NCBI RefSeq assembly: GCF_001522545.3
Contig: NC_031776.1
Coordinates: 21,409,511-21,473,510, forward strand
DNA: 64,000 bases
Source of the DNA: Parus major
Lineage: Eukaryota; Chordata; Aves; Passeriformes; Paridae
Direction of reading: 5' to 3'
Shown: piece after piece, positions 12,387 to 24,237 of the stretch
Position numbering within the stretch: position 1 is the first letter of the stretch
Layout of the letters: every line of letters begins with the position of its first letter
Notes under the pieces: generated by a model
Told to the model about the DNA's origin: nothing
What the model saw: the letters and a program-made list of their open reading frames with translations, nothing else
Database searches by the model: none
Program-made: the position numbers and the translations under genes

Positions 12387-15300
12387 ATATTTTGTAAAAT
12401 CTGTGAATTAGAGGCTTTTACTTCTCCAACTCCCATAATTTGCAATTGCTGCTTAGTTTTAAGAAGCAATATAGGAATAGAAGAGAAAAATGCTTCTTAA
12501 AACCACTCAAAATATCCTTCTGTGACAAATTTTTAAACCTTGTATAAATTATTAAAGCAATGTAATCCTGAGCATTATGTTTAAGTGAAGACTAGGATGG
12601 TGAAGAGTTTAATACTTAATTTCTCTTTATACATATAAAGCTACCCTGATCTTGGGTTGCACAATTTCTTCTTTAATTCCCACAGCCTTTGGCAAGTTTC
12701 TAGCTGTACAGGGTTCCTCTGTCATTAAAGTGATGTTTTAATGTAAGAATTCATTAAGTCCCATATGCTTTGCACTAGAATATAAGCAATGAAAGTCTCT
12801 AAAAGGTGCAGTTTAATCGAAAACCGACTGAAGTAATAGTATTTTTCAACTCTTTTGTTGTATTTTTCAGTAACTGAAAGTAGGGTTTATTGAAAAGTTG
12901 ATAAAATTACCCATGTAAAGTCAAGGGTGTAAACTCAAGGTCCATCAGTTTTCTTCTTGCATTTATAGTATCACCTGGTACAAATTTGGGTAGACACTGA
13001 ACAAACTGAATTCTAATGTACAGATGTGCGCAAAGTATCTACAACAAGGAAGAATTTACTGTCTGGACTACTATTGCATTCACATCTCTCTTCCTTAAAA
13101 ACATTAGTCCTAGAGGAGAGTGATTCAGGGCAGGAGGAGATGGTCAGCACTTGCCACACCCAAGTTTTAAAGCCCTGACCTGATGTTGAAGTCCAGGAAA
13201 GCTCATGGTTACAGATCCCCTCTGTAACTGCAGCTCAACAGGTGCCTGCAAACCATTGGCAGTGTTGGTTTGCAGTGGGTATCAGAAGAGTGCCTCTGTT
13301 AAATGTGGTGTCCTAGCTGCAAAAGCTTAACTCCACTGTAAGTTGTAGCCTTTTACATCAGGTAGCTCTCAGCTGTGAATGCAGCTCTGAATATTTGTAC
13401 TCTGCCTTTGTCTTGCACATACAGACAAGTCACTGAGTGATTAATGATCTGCTTCAACGCTGGGCCTGCACAGTTCCCAGTAATTAAACAATAAAAATGA
13501 CTCTCCCTTCCTTCCTGTACTACAAAAGATTGCTTAACTGGTCTGTAGGACTTGCTAGAGCTTTTTGTTCAAATATGTATTTATTATATGCACGCTCTTT
13601 TATGCAAGAGAGAGAATATGTTGCATATTCGTGAAAAAAAATGGGAAAAAGCAAGCTGAAGAAATAAGGTTCGGATTTAATCTTGTCTGTGTTCATTCTT
13701 TGGCGGGAGGGAGATCAGTAGGTCAAGATAAACCCAAGAAGGTTTATCTCCTTCTCATGACCCTCCCTGCAGTGACCATCAGTCGTGTTGCTGCAGGAGT
13801 GAACCCAGTACTGTTCAGGTCACACGTGAGGAAGAGCAGCCAAAAGTTGCAGTTGGGTTTTCAGCTGGAGCTGTCCCCACTGTCAGCATTCAGATCTTGA
13901 AGCAGAATCAGGGAAGGCAAATGCTGTACAGCCTGATCACAGCAGCTGCTGGTATTAAGTAGATGGTCTGCATGGGTTTTTTTTAGCGTGACTTGGAGCC
14001 TTCACAGCTTTTGGTGTCTTTGATGGGTGCAGTGAGGAGCAAGGGAAGGTGGAAGGTCAGAGAAACAAGGGTTTCCATGGCTGGACCTGTGTTCAGTAAG
14101 ATGGAGCACTAACTTCTAGTAGATCATGAATTGATAGCTTTTTAAATGTTTGGGTTTCTTCATTGATGCAGCTTTTGGATATTATGTATGCAAAATCCAG
14201 TATATATGTATAATTATTACTCCATTTTTTCTTCCTTTTTAAATTTGTTGAGAATTTTTACAATGGAACACAGAATATGCTTAGTTGTCTAAAATGTAGC
14301 TGGTTTTAGTTATCTGATAAAAAATTCAGATTTATTCTTAAAATAGATTTTTATGAACATTTTCTTCAGTTGGACAGTTTTACTCTGCTTTTTTTTCGAA
14401 AAAGATCTTTATGTTGAGACAATGATGGGAAATGCAAGCACAAATAATGCTTTCAGAAAAGTTTTTCCCAGTTCATTGTAGGGATTTTAAATGAACTCAT
14501 AATGCAGCTTTAACTAAAGCATATACTACCTGTGAGTACTATAATACAGAATGACAGGGCTAGAAAGCCTTTTTTGATGTCTTTCTGTACTGCTCTCATG
14601 CCAGAGAAACTGAATTTTGAAATGAAATTTTGATCTCATCCAAAATTTTATAGTGCATATTTTGGAAGTCACATATGCTGCTCACAAAACTAGGTAATTT
14701 GAAATAATGTGTAAGTAGCCAAAAATACTCAACTTTGGGAAGAGCTTTTTTTAATTAAGGTAGTTAACTTCTGTATTTGGACCACCTCTCTCAGAGTACA
14801 CTGGATTTTTGTTTTCCACACTGTGTAAAATCAATCAAAATAATTTCAGACCAGAGCCTGATGAATTTATCCATATTGGCTAACATATTCTGAGATTACT
14901 TCCTCTTATTTCAACAGAACTGTGTGTGGACTAAAATGCTGTGTGCTATGACCAAGGTTTTTGGATATGGCTTTTATAAAGAAATATGAAATCATCCATC
15001 ACCATATTGATATGGTAACTTTTTGCTCCAAATATGTTGAAACTGAAGTTGCTTTACATAGTAGAAGACCCCAAAGCAGAACTCAGTTTTGGGAATTCCA
15101 GAAATCCCCTCAGAAATGCAAGGTTTTGAAGACAGTATTTTTCAGTTTGTCTCCTACTTTAGGGTTTCTGTTACTTCCTTGTTCATTTACTCCATCATCC
15201 ATAGGTCTCCTATATTTTTCCAGTGTCATTAGCCTAACCTTTTCCTGGTTTATTTTATAATTATAGGATTTTAATTACCATTCTCTGAAGGATAATAGAT

Positions 15301-16084
15301 TTTAAATTAATTTGGTTGTCATGTTTAATGTTGTAGTCTGACACTCTGTAGAACAGCACACAAGTAGGAGAGGTCTCTGACCTGTGTGGTCAGTGCTGGA
15401 GATGAGACAGGGACCCACACACCAGTTCTGTCTCCTTTTTTTTATAGAGAAGGCTGTCGAAAGATGTGTCATGCAGGAAGTGGATATTTTTCCAGTAGAG
15501 CCAGAGCTAGTGTTTTAGGTGTGACATCCAAAGCCAGGGATGACTGGGCCATTAATGCTTGTTTTGTGCCAAAGTTTTAAAAGTCAAGTTCTTTGTGAGG
15601 TTATGCATCTCTGAGGTTTTCAGTACCAATCATCCTTTGCAAATGCAGACAGGGTGAAGAGTCATCAGCACTCACCATGGTTATATTAAGAGATTTTGTT
15701 GAAAATTTTTCACGGGCTTGTTTTTTTGCAGGTGGCCTTCCCACCTCATGTGTTTACTCTGCATTTGGAAACTTGTATGTTTTCAGGTCCAGCCATGTCT
15801 CATGAAGATGTTTCCAAAGAGAGTGACTGGAGGAGTGTCATGGTAAAGCTTAGACAGCTCATGTGTCAGGAATTATTGGCAGAGAAGCATTTACATCCAA
15901 GTCATAACAGTGCTGCTTCCACCCTGTGATTAGGGAGGGTGTGGTGTGATGCAGCAGAGCTGTGCCTCAGCCATAGGTACTTGGAAATATGGAAGCTAAG
16001 AACAGGAAAGAAAGTATGCTATGCAAACCTTTCCACTGCTTCAATTCTGACATTAAAAATTGAAGTTATGGTCAGGATTGTATT

Positions 16085-16138
16085 AGGAAAAATATTAAGA
16101 ATAAAAATAATAAGAATATTAAGAATAAGAATAAAAAA
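16085..16138. repeat. Imperfect AATAAG-type A-rich repeat
   Basis: Repeated 'attaagaataa' and 'aataagaat' units form a degenerate simple repeat in the RBMS1 intron. Confidence 0.8.
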
Positions 16139-16767
16139 CTAATGAAGTATGGTGATGCCTTTTCATGGCAGTATGCAAAATACCTCAAAAGAACAATCAT
16201 AAAGAATTTCTGATTGTATTGGCTGCTCTTTATAGAGCAGAGATAAAATGGGAATGGACAATTTTGGCATTTTCTTGGTGCAAGGTGTCAGAAGATAAAG
16301 GTGCCTGCTCTCCTTTGTCAGCTGGAGTAAGTGAATGTACTGTGCCAGCTCTTCTGCCTGCTCTGGATCTGTAAAACACCTTTAAGTTGTGGGACATTAC
16401 TGAAACCTCCAAGGGGTGGGGAGGATATGTTATAGACTTTTGGCCAGATTTTTTCTCCACCCTCCTTAGATATACTTCCAAAGAGACAAAGCTCAGGATT
16501 CAGGATATACCTGAATATATAAGACCATGTTTCTTTCCAGCAGGTTTTACAGCAGTAGTTTTAAATAAAATATATAAGGCATTCCTGATGCTCTGTTTGT
16601 GTGTGGCAGCTTTCTTTGTGCTATGCTGAACAGTTGTTGGTGCTGTAGGAGGGCTCTGTGTTATTTAACTGTCGTATTTGGAATATAACTTAAAACCATA
16701 CCTCATTTGGAGAGTTGAACTCTGTGTATGAATGCTACTTGAACTAATTTTTCTTCTTTCTTCTCAG

Positions 16768-16883
16768 TTCCTGCAGAACCTTTATTGTGCAAGTTTGCTG
16801 ATGGAGGACAGAAGAAGAGACAGAATCAGAATAAATACATACAGAATGGAAGAGCATGGCACAGAGAAGGCGAGGTGAGACTT
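16768..16883 (+). CDS. RBMS1: RBMS1 coding exon: end of RRM2 and linker
   Basis: A 116-nt exon. It completes a Val codon and then reads [18 protein letters not shown] and on to [23 protein letters not shown] is beta-4 and the end of RRM2, and the basic KKRQ stretch leads into the C-terminal region. Human RBMS1 (recalled) has [18 protein letters not shown] followed by a segment with three prolines, which are Q, Q and A here. Two usable donors lie 9 nt apart: GAG|gtgaga after 16874 and CTT|gtaagt after 16883. The longer choice adds Val-Arg-Leu. The acceptor 'tttcttctttcttctcag' is strong. Confidence 0.94.
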
Positions 16884-16889
16884 GTAAGT
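16875..16889 (+). promoter_or_regulatory. RBMS1: Tandem in-frame 5' splice sites of RBMS1
   Basis: Two donor motifs, gtgaga at 16875 and gtaagt at 16884, are separated by exactly 9 nt, so both keep the reading frame. Use of the upstream site removes Val-Arg-Leu (human residues 250-252 by my count). Human RBMS1 isoforms of 406 and 403 residues are known, and this site explains that difference. The downstream site is closer to consensus in its intronic part, while the upstream one has the better exonic GAG. Confidence 0.8.
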
Positions 16890-17771
16890 CCTCCCTTCAA
16901 GCTTGAGTGTGGGTGTGCAGTAATGAATACTTAGGAAAATGATAGGCATTGAGCCTTCTTGGCTTGGGTCTTTGGCTTATTAAAAATGTGCAAGCAACTC
17001 TTACCTGACAGTTTGTGCCTCTATAAAAAAATTATTTAACTGTGTCTTTCTTCTGAGGAGAAAATGCAAAATGTGAAATGCTGAGTCCTATCTCACTAAA
17101 GTGAACAATAAAATCTCCTCCAACTCAGTCATAATATAAACTTCATCTTTCTCATATTATTTAACTACCAGAAACATAACTATGCTTACATGCAGTAAAT
17201 AATCCTTTGATCTATGCAACACTAAAATGCACATCACTTTCACAAGATTAAAATAGTATACCAGTACCATGCAGCATTATTATTTTTAGTCAACAGTTGT
17301 TTTAATCTTTAATGTTCAAGATAATAGTTTCACAGACTTACTGTGGTTAGCAAGCCTAGACATCTCATTTATATTAGACAGGAAAATTCAAATGTGCCTT
17401 CTGAAAAACTTCACTCCCCATTCATTCTTATAGTTCATGTATTGTAGGCAGCACCCTAACATAATCATCTGCATGCCCTGAATCTCCAACACACATGTGT
17501 TCTTTTAGCCAGGTGTGTAATAGATTGCATTTTGTTCCTTGTGATGGGAACATGGAAACTTGTATTCACAATTGATATTGCTGATTCTCTTCACTGTATA
17601 ATTACTTCTGTCAATTAACCTTTCCCTAAGTCTTGGTAATAAATTATTTTCAGTACAAATTTTCAGTTTAAAAAAAGACAACTAAAAAAAGAATAATAGA
17701 AATAATTTTCAATTAAAATTAATTTTGCCAACTGTTTTCTTTTCCACTTTTTTTTTTTTTTTTTTGTAAAG
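16884..17771 (+). other. RBMS1: RBMS1 intron
   Basis: Intron of 888 bases, AT-rich, with no open frame of note. It ends in an 18-base T run (17748-17765) that serves as an unusually long polypyrimidine tract before the acceptor 'tgtaaag'. Confidence 0.9.
17748..17765 (+). repeat. Poly-T tract at splice acceptor
   Basis: Eighteen consecutive T residues lie six bases upstream of the 17772 exon. They act as the polypyrimidine tract and may vary in length between individuals. Confidence 0.9.
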
Positions 17772-17821
17772 GCTGGAATGACACTCACATATGATCCAAC
17801 CACAGCTGCTTTACAAAATGG
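17772..17821 (+). CDS. RBMS1: RBMS1 coding exon: AGMTLTYDPTTAALQN
   Basis: A 50-nt exon reading AGMTLTYDPTTAALQN and two bases of a Gly codon. Human RBMS1 has the same segment with AAIQN (recalled). It follows the tandem donor site, so the join is either GEVRL-AGMTL or GE-AGMTL. It lies in the low-complexity C-terminal region beyond RRM2. The donor is GG|gtatgt at 17822. It is too short to appear as a separate open frame and was placed by homology and splice phase. Confidence 0.93.
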
Positions 17822-17914
17822 GTATGTTGAGTAATAGCACACTAAGAAAAAAAAAAGTTTGCATTATAAAATTGCACAGAACTGGCATTTAATAAATTTT
17901 TCTGCATTTTCTAG
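17822..17914 (+). other. RBMS1: Very short RBMS1 intron (93 nt)
   Basis: Bounded by gtatgt and 'tctgcattttctag'. It contains a ten-base A run near its middle. At 93 nt it is near the lower practical limit for vertebrate introns, whereas its neighbours run from 0.67 to 7.1 kb. Confidence 0.92.
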
Positions 17915-18008
17915 ATTTTATCCATCACCCTACAGTATTACAGCAAACAGAATGATCACTCAGACATCTATTACGCCATATATTGCTTCTCCAGTTTCTA
18001 CATACCAG
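17915..18008 (+). CDS. RBMS1: RBMS1 coding exon: [13 protein letters not shown] segment
   Basis: A 94-nt exon. The first base completes Gly, then it reads [18 protein letters not shown] and [13 protein letters not shown], ending on a codon boundary. The human counterpart reads [28 protein letters not shown] (recalled), so the only differences are an AT/TA swap and A to T. The donor is CAG|gtttgt. The segment is part of the Pro/Ser/Thr/Tyr/Gln-rich C-terminal half typical of RBMS proteins. Confidence 0.95.
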
Positions 18009-21000
18009 GTTTGTATTTAGAACTTGGTAGCTGAAATGGTTCATTGGAGCTTATGTTTGTTTATCAGTTGTTACATATGGTTTTATAAGGTCTCCAATAA
18101 TGCTTTATTTCAGTAATGTGGCCTCCTTGTGCTGTACAGTATGAAAGTGACAGCCTGAAAATCTGAGTGTGTGTTTCAGGAAGCACAGCGATTTAATGAG
18201 ATCCTGGTGTCTTGCAAAACAAGTCTCCAGTTTGTGCTGATGGCTGAGGGATTTGTAGCCACCTCTGCATTTCACTGGGAGATTTTTCATTTTCTCCATC
18301 AAATTCTTTTAATGTCACCTGTATATCTGAAGTAATTATTTTTTATTTAAAACCTTCTTGGTTTAATTAAATTAATTTTTAAAGATGTTTTCCGTGCATT
18401 TTGAGCTTTTCTCTGTTTTTTTCTCAGAAAGCCCAACAATAATATCTTATGTAGTTGTACTTAGAAATAGAAACATTCTTGACATTAGAGAAGGAAATTT
18501 GAAAAAAAGAGCTCAGAGTTCACATTGCTTTAGCAGTCAAATGCAGTGATTTTATGTTAGGAGTAAAGCATTTAATGGCCTAGGACAGTATTTCTAAACC
18601 AAAGATTACTGTATTTTGAACAATAAACTAAAACATAAATTGTGGACAAGCTTTCTGAAGAAGGATTTTGATAGGTGTCATCTTGAGTCCTCACAAGGGA
18701 TATTGATATGCAATTCAACATATTGGGAAATTATATGGAACAGTTTTAGCACTCTGATATAGATCTCTTAGGAATCTTCCATCTTGGGGCATCACACAAT
18801 TCAGTTTACAAACAACTTTCTTTAAATACAACTAGTATGGCAGTCTCAGATGTGTGCTCTGTAATTGCTACTTGAGACATGCCAATTATGCCAGTGTACA
18901 CTAAATGATGAGCTATTTTGGCATTTTACTGTTTAACACATAGATGGAGTAAACAGCAGTGATTCAGGTCATAAATAACCCAAACTAATTAAATTTAGAA
19001 AATTCTTACCTCTGTGTGTCAGGGGAAGGAGAAGAGGCTGTTTGCTTTCTAGTGAGAGAGACATGCTGAGCTTTCTAATGTGCTGTGTGTGTGAATGAAT
19101 ATGGAAGGGTGTGTAAAGGGGAGGTAGAAGGCCAACAGAGGCACTGGGGGCCATTTCATCAGCTGCCTCTTGCTGCAATTTCCATGTAGCCTTCAATTCC
19201 AAATGAGGATGATGAGGAAGAATTGTCTAATATTAGTCTGGAGATCTAATGCCATCTTGCATGAGCAAAGTGTTGTGTGGGAGTTAAAACAGTGTTCTCT
19301 GGTGTGAAGGGCAGCTGGATTATTTTTATATTAATTTCTGAGCTAACTTATGCAACACAATGTTTGCTCTCAGCAGACAGTGCTAGACTGTATTTTTCAG
19401 TATACTGAATCATTTTGCTTGGTACTGCATTACCTCAGAAATTACAGTAAGTTCTTACCCAGAAAAATATTTCTGTAAAATTAACTGCTATTCTTTATTA
19501 AAATATAAATTATTTATCAATATAAGACTCTTCAATATTTAGAATCCAAGTAAAAATTGAAAGTTGGCATGGAAACATACTACTTAGCAATACAGTATTA
19601 TTTTTTGGGCTTATTGAGATGGGCAGACCACAATCCATTATGTTTCCAGAAATGTAGTTACCAGTATTTCAATATACATGGCATGGAGCTTAAATTGTTG
19701 CAGATGGAGTTATTAATATCATTATGCTTGAAGTGGCACAGTAATTGGAATTGAAAATTAAATTGAAGTATTCTGTATTGGGGAGGAAGGAGGTTCTTGG
19801 CCTGAGGAATTTCGCAATTTGAGTATTAGTCACATCTTCATTACTGATCCTTTCTCACTGAAACCTGCAGCTTTCTGTCTTCTACACAACAGGACATATC
19901 ACACAAGCACAGTTTTGGTTGTTTTTTTTTTTTTCTTTGAGGCATGGTATAACCTGCTCCTAGATTTATTCTTATTCAGGTAAACAAATGTAATAAAGTT
20001 TTGGCTAGTGTTTGTTTCTGTAACCCCTGTGTACCCAAATGACTGCAGTGAGCCAGTTACTATCACAGTGTGAGATTAGCCAAAGCTTTAGTCAGGCTGT
20101 ACCGGTATTTTTGCCACTGAGATTTTGCCTGAGGAAAGGGAGTGTTCCTGTCTTTTCTATTCCATTTTCAAATTCCTGTTTGCTCTTTTCCTGACTGAAA
20201 AACAAAAAAAACAACAAACTAACACTGGTTTGAAAGTAAGTACCAAAAGGAGGCAAGAAATACTTCCATCTTCCAGAAAATTCCTCACCTGGATTTTTTT
20301 CTAGGCTGTGTGTTTACCTGTCCTGTTCACAGGACTCTGGGAATGATGGTAGAGGCATTTAAAAGGCTTTAAATGTCCGGCAGCCGTGGTGAGCCTGCTC
20401 TGTGTGCGGTGCAGGTCAGATCCCTGCCTTGCCCTACACACTTACAGCAGGTGAGGAGGAAATATTTTTGTCCTTACCTTTAGTATTTCTTGCAGGGCAC
20501 TATTTCAAAGAGCTGCTGCAGTCAGCTCTTTTTAACCAGGATAAGAATATAACCTGTTATTTGTCATGTAAAGTTAGGCATTCTACTGCAATTGAAGTAT
20601 TTGGGCGGTCACCGATTTTGGAGAGAAAATGTGCTTGTTGCCAGAGCAGGGACTCTCATCAGAACCTCCTCCTCTTCCTGTGCTTTGGGAATAACACACC
20701 ACAGTGTCTCAGAGAAGAACAGTTCTTCTAAATCTTCTTTTTCCTGGAACAAGATTACAGCAGAATTCCTGATTTATTTTTTTTCAGTTGTGAAAATACA
20801 ATAATTTATTTTATTCAGATCATACTAGAAGGCAAATGCTGCTATGCCTTCTGAGATCCCAATTATTTTTCCACAAAGGAATTTCTGAGACACAAGGAGC
20901 TTCCTTTTTCAACATAGCAGAAATCTGCCGTTCATCTCTTTGGCCCCTTTCATTGTACTTGATAAAGTTTCTGAAACCTGCACTAAAAACATTGTCTTTT

Positions 21001-21239
21001 CTTCTGAAAGGTGTATGTGGTATTTGGTCTCCAAATCTTGTCTCTGATTTACAGGTTACAATGAGTACATTTTTTCATAGAAATCAACGTTGTTCCACAG
21101 AGAAACATCCTTTAATCAGATTAAAAAGTCAATAAATAAGGGAGGAGGCATGTTAACATGATTTAAGTTATTATTATATCTAAGTTGGAGTATTCCAAGA
21201 ATGTGTAAAATAGAAAATAAAATGCCAATTTTGTTCTAG
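18009..21239 (+). other. RBMS1: RBMS1 intron
   Basis: Intron of about 3.2 kb from gtttgt to 'aattttgttctag'. It contains a T run near 19922-19934 and ordinary AT-rich sequence. The 99-codon and 109-codon frames near 20402-21135 have no features I recognise. Confidence 0.85.
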
Positions 21240-21290
21240 GTTCAGAGTCCTTCTTGGATGCAGCCTCAACCATATATAATGCAGCACCCA
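21240..21290 (+). CDS. RBMS1: RBMS1 coding exon: VQSPSWMQPQPYIMQHP
   Basis: A 51-nt exon (17 codons, phase 0 at both ends) reading VQSPSWMQPQPYIMQHP. Human differs only by L for M (recalled). RBMS3 reads VQSTSWMPHPPYVMQP at this place, so the paralogue assignment to RBMS1 is firm. Being phase 0 at both ends, it could be skipped without a frameshift. The donor is CCA|gtaagt. Confidence 0.95.
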
Positions 21291-23374
21291 GTAAGTTTTT
21301 ATGCTTCTCTATTTTTGTGTTTTATATAAAAACTTTACATACTTTAAGCAACAGGAAGTATGTCAATTCCTGCCCAATTTCTTTCATGGATCAAAATTAA
21401 AAGCTAAACAAAGACAGTAACCTGAACTGGGGCCTTATTTTATTAGGAAAAAAAAAGAAAGCCACCTTCAGAGTATCAATGTGATGAGGACCATTAGAGA
21501 AAACTGCCAAGAGGAAACTTAGTGGTGTTGGGTTTTTTTTATTTTATTTTATTTTAAATGGAAAGTACTTTGCAAATACCAAATGTTTTACATACTGTCT
21601 ACCTTTCAGGAGCTGGAATTGGAGACCCAGTGTTCTAGAATAGGTCTACAATAGTTCAGACTGCATAATTTGTGAAAGACAGATGGATGTAATGATATGA
21701 ATGACATTATGGGCATTCACTTGAGAAAACCTGCATAGCTTGTTCTGGCTTCACCACTCATGAGTAATGCTGGTCTCCCTACACTTTTGGCTGTGGCATC
21801 TGTACCAGACTGTCAGGCATTCTAATCTCTACTCTCCCATGATATTTGGTTCTTGTCTATGTCATTTGCCAATTAAGTACCATTACATCTGAGACTTACT
21901 TGGGTTTCTTGAGATGAGCATTACTAATAATAACAGGCACTTTAATACGTGCACTCCCATAGTTAACAAACAAGTCTGTTTCCAGATATAGAAAGGATAT
22001 TGTCTTTACTTTAATTAACCTCTCCATGCAGATTATAGAATGTAAATCTTCTTGGCAGAACACTTTCTTCTTGGGCATGCAGAGAAGGTGATGTTGAACC
22101 AGAACACCATCTCACACACTTAATTGTTGCTGTATTTGTGGTTTTTGACGTTAAATACACATACATAGAGCAGGTTTTAACTTCCTTCTCTATTAACACA
22201 GATTTTCATAAAACAACATTGTGCAAATAATGCTGTGAAAGACAAGAGTTGATATGGTATAATGGTGTATTAGTTTCACAGGTACACAAGATGAGATTTC
22301 ACAGTTGAAAATAAAGACCTAGATTCTAGACTGAAGTTCAGTTTTGGCCTGTGCAAAGACGGGTGCTGTCTTGCTCATTTGCTTTTCAGAGAAGCCTGCA
22401 GTCTACAGACAGGAAATTCTTTCAGTGTTTGATGTGCCTGTGACTCATTTCATCTACACTGATCACATGGTTGTTTTTCCAAGTATATTCTACACTTTTT
22501 TTTTCTTTTTTTCTTTTTAAGAATTAGTTATTGATTCAAAATACTTGCTTTCAATGCACTGCAATTATTTCTGTTAGTTTTGAGCCTCCATTAATTTTAA
22601 TCAACATGTTCTGCAAGCATAAGCCATACAAAGTATTTGGAAATGTATTTTTGTGGAACATGATTGGTAAAATGAAATTTCTTGATAATCTTCCATTTCA
22701 GTTAACTCTGAAAACCTTATGAGTGTGCCCTCCATATTTAGCAGTCTAAAGTGTTTAAAAGTTTAGAGTATAATTTTTAGGAACTTAACAAAATGATACA
22801 GAAGCAATAGAAATGTCATCAAGAGCAGCTGGTATTTAGACAAAGAATCAGCATTTCTAAGTCACTTTTCTGAAATGTGTGTGCTAATGAAAGCAGCCAC
22901 TAAGTAGGGCAGCTGTCTTGTGTGTGAACATCACGTGTGATGGGTAGGAACACAAATGTTCTCCTCCAAAGCCACCATTCCTAAAGATTAGATAAAAGTT
23001 TCTTCCTAAAGTATGAAATTCCAAAGCTTAAGCTAAGTGAATCTGTACCAGGTAACGTGCAAATTTTTGCTTTCAAGTCAGCATCTGGTTAAACTCATAT
23101 TTTACAAAGCATTTTCAGCACGTCTCTCAAGTGTGTTGCACATCAGTTGAATTGTACAACAGGAAGTCAAAGACAGTCTTCCATCTTGAAAATCTACAGA
23201 TGCTCAAGTAAAATATTCAGAATTCCCCAGACCTGCTTTTTCAGTCAGTGCCTGGGATTAAAGAGTTCTTGTGGTATATCCCCTCAGAAGGCCAGCCCAT
23301 ACTTAGAATCTCAAATCAAAAATGAAATTAAATCTGAGTGCTGCAACCATTTCTTTGTTTCTCTATTTAAACAG
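21291..23374 (+). other. RBMS1: RBMS1 intron
   Basis: Intron of about 2.1 kb from gtaagt to 'ctctatttaaacag'. It contains a TTTTA-type repeat at about 21533-21556 and T-rich tracts near 22496-22520. The open frame at 23147-23542 is real only where it overlaps the next exon. Confidence 0.87.
21533..21556. repeat. (TTTTA)n short repeat
   Basis: About four TTTTA units follow a T run within the RBMS1 intron. Confidence 0.85.
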
Positions 23375-23485
23375 GGTGCTGTTCTGACTCCCTCCATGGA
23401 CCACACCATGTCACTACAGCCTGCATCAATGATAAGCCCTCTGACACAGCAGATGAGTCATCTTTCATTAGGCAGCACTGGAACA
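23375..23485 (+). CDS. RBMS1: RBMS1 coding exon: [20 protein letters not shown] segment
   Basis: A 111-nt exon (37 codons, phase 0 at both ends) reading [20 protein letters not shown] then [17 protein letters not shown]. The human segment differs at two sites (E for D, A for T, recalled). The acceptor is 'ctctatttaaacag' and the donor ACA|gtatgt. The region is rich in Met, Ser and Gln and probably disordered. The open reading frame continues out of both ends into intron sequence, which is not coding. Confidence 0.95.
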
Positions 23486-24156
23486 GTATGTAGCAATTTG
23501 ATACAAAATAGAACTTACCCAAGTAGAAAATACTGCATGTAGATCACAGTATCCGTGTGCAGAGCTTGCATGTGGGAAAAAGTAATTCTGTAAGTCATCT
23601 TATGTCCAGTAAATTATTAGAAACTGTCTCCATTTTAAAATTATATTCAGCTGCTTTTATTCAGTCTATTAGCTGATCAGAAATTGGAAATGAGTAAATA
23701 AAAATAGACTGAAACAGAGAAAGGAATCCAGTAGATAACTTCAGAGTTGCATCTAAAAGATTAAAAATAGTTTTACTCTTTATACTCCTTTCTGTGACTC
23801 TAATTTCTTAAAGCATGAGACAGAAGTTAAATCAGAAGAGATTCAGACTTGCTTCTAAACAGCAAGACCCCTTTTTTTTGACCAGATTGGGTTCTGAAAA
23901 GAAAATATGATGACTGGGGTTAGCAGAGAAGGAAAAGTCCTTTTCATAGTCTTTGAAGACTAAATTTGAATTTTCTTAAAATAGATACATGACTTTTCTG
24001 GAAAGCCTGTGGATTTCAGATGCAAAAGTTTTTCTCTCCTGTATATTGCTTTAAGGAAACAGTCAATATCCATTAAACAGTACCATGACAGGTATTTTGA
24101 ATTCTTTTCTACTTATATTGGTCTTAAACTCAATGTAATGGACTCTGTCTTTCTAG
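23486..24156 (+). other. RBMS1: RBMS1 intron
   Basis: A 671-base intron from gtatgt to 'ctctgtctttctag', AT-rich with no further feature seen. Confidence 0.9.
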
Positions 24157-24237
24157 TACATGCCAGCCACAACAGCTATGCAAGGAGCCTACATCCCCCA
24201 GTACACACATGTCCAGACAGCAGCAGTTCCTGTTGAG
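24157..24237 (+). CDS. RBMS1: RBMS1 coding exon: [19 protein letters not shown] segment
   Basis: An 81-nt exon (27 codons, phase 0 at both ends) reading [20 protein letters not shown] and then TAAVPVE. Human reads [20 protein letters not shown] then TTAVPVE (recalled). The acceptor is 'tctgtctttctag' and the donor GAG|gtcagt. The computed frame overlapping here is a different reading frame and is a shadow. Confidence 0.95.

Larger units (their letters stand above)
9663..16767 (+). other. RBMS1: RBMS1 intron, largest in the window
   Basis: Intron of about 7.1 kb with donor gtatgt and acceptor 'ctttcttctcag'. It contains a tRNA-Ile-like retroelement segment and a reversed CR1 tail near 12264-12386, and an A-rich imperfect repeat built on AATAAG-like units near 16085-16138. 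All open frames are short and none resembles a known protein, including the 136-codon frame at 11296-11706. Confidence 0.85.

Noticed and set aside
23147..23542. 131-codon frame treated as a separate gene
   Set aside because: Only 23375-23485 is coding, as an RBMS1 exon; both ends run through splice sites into intron.
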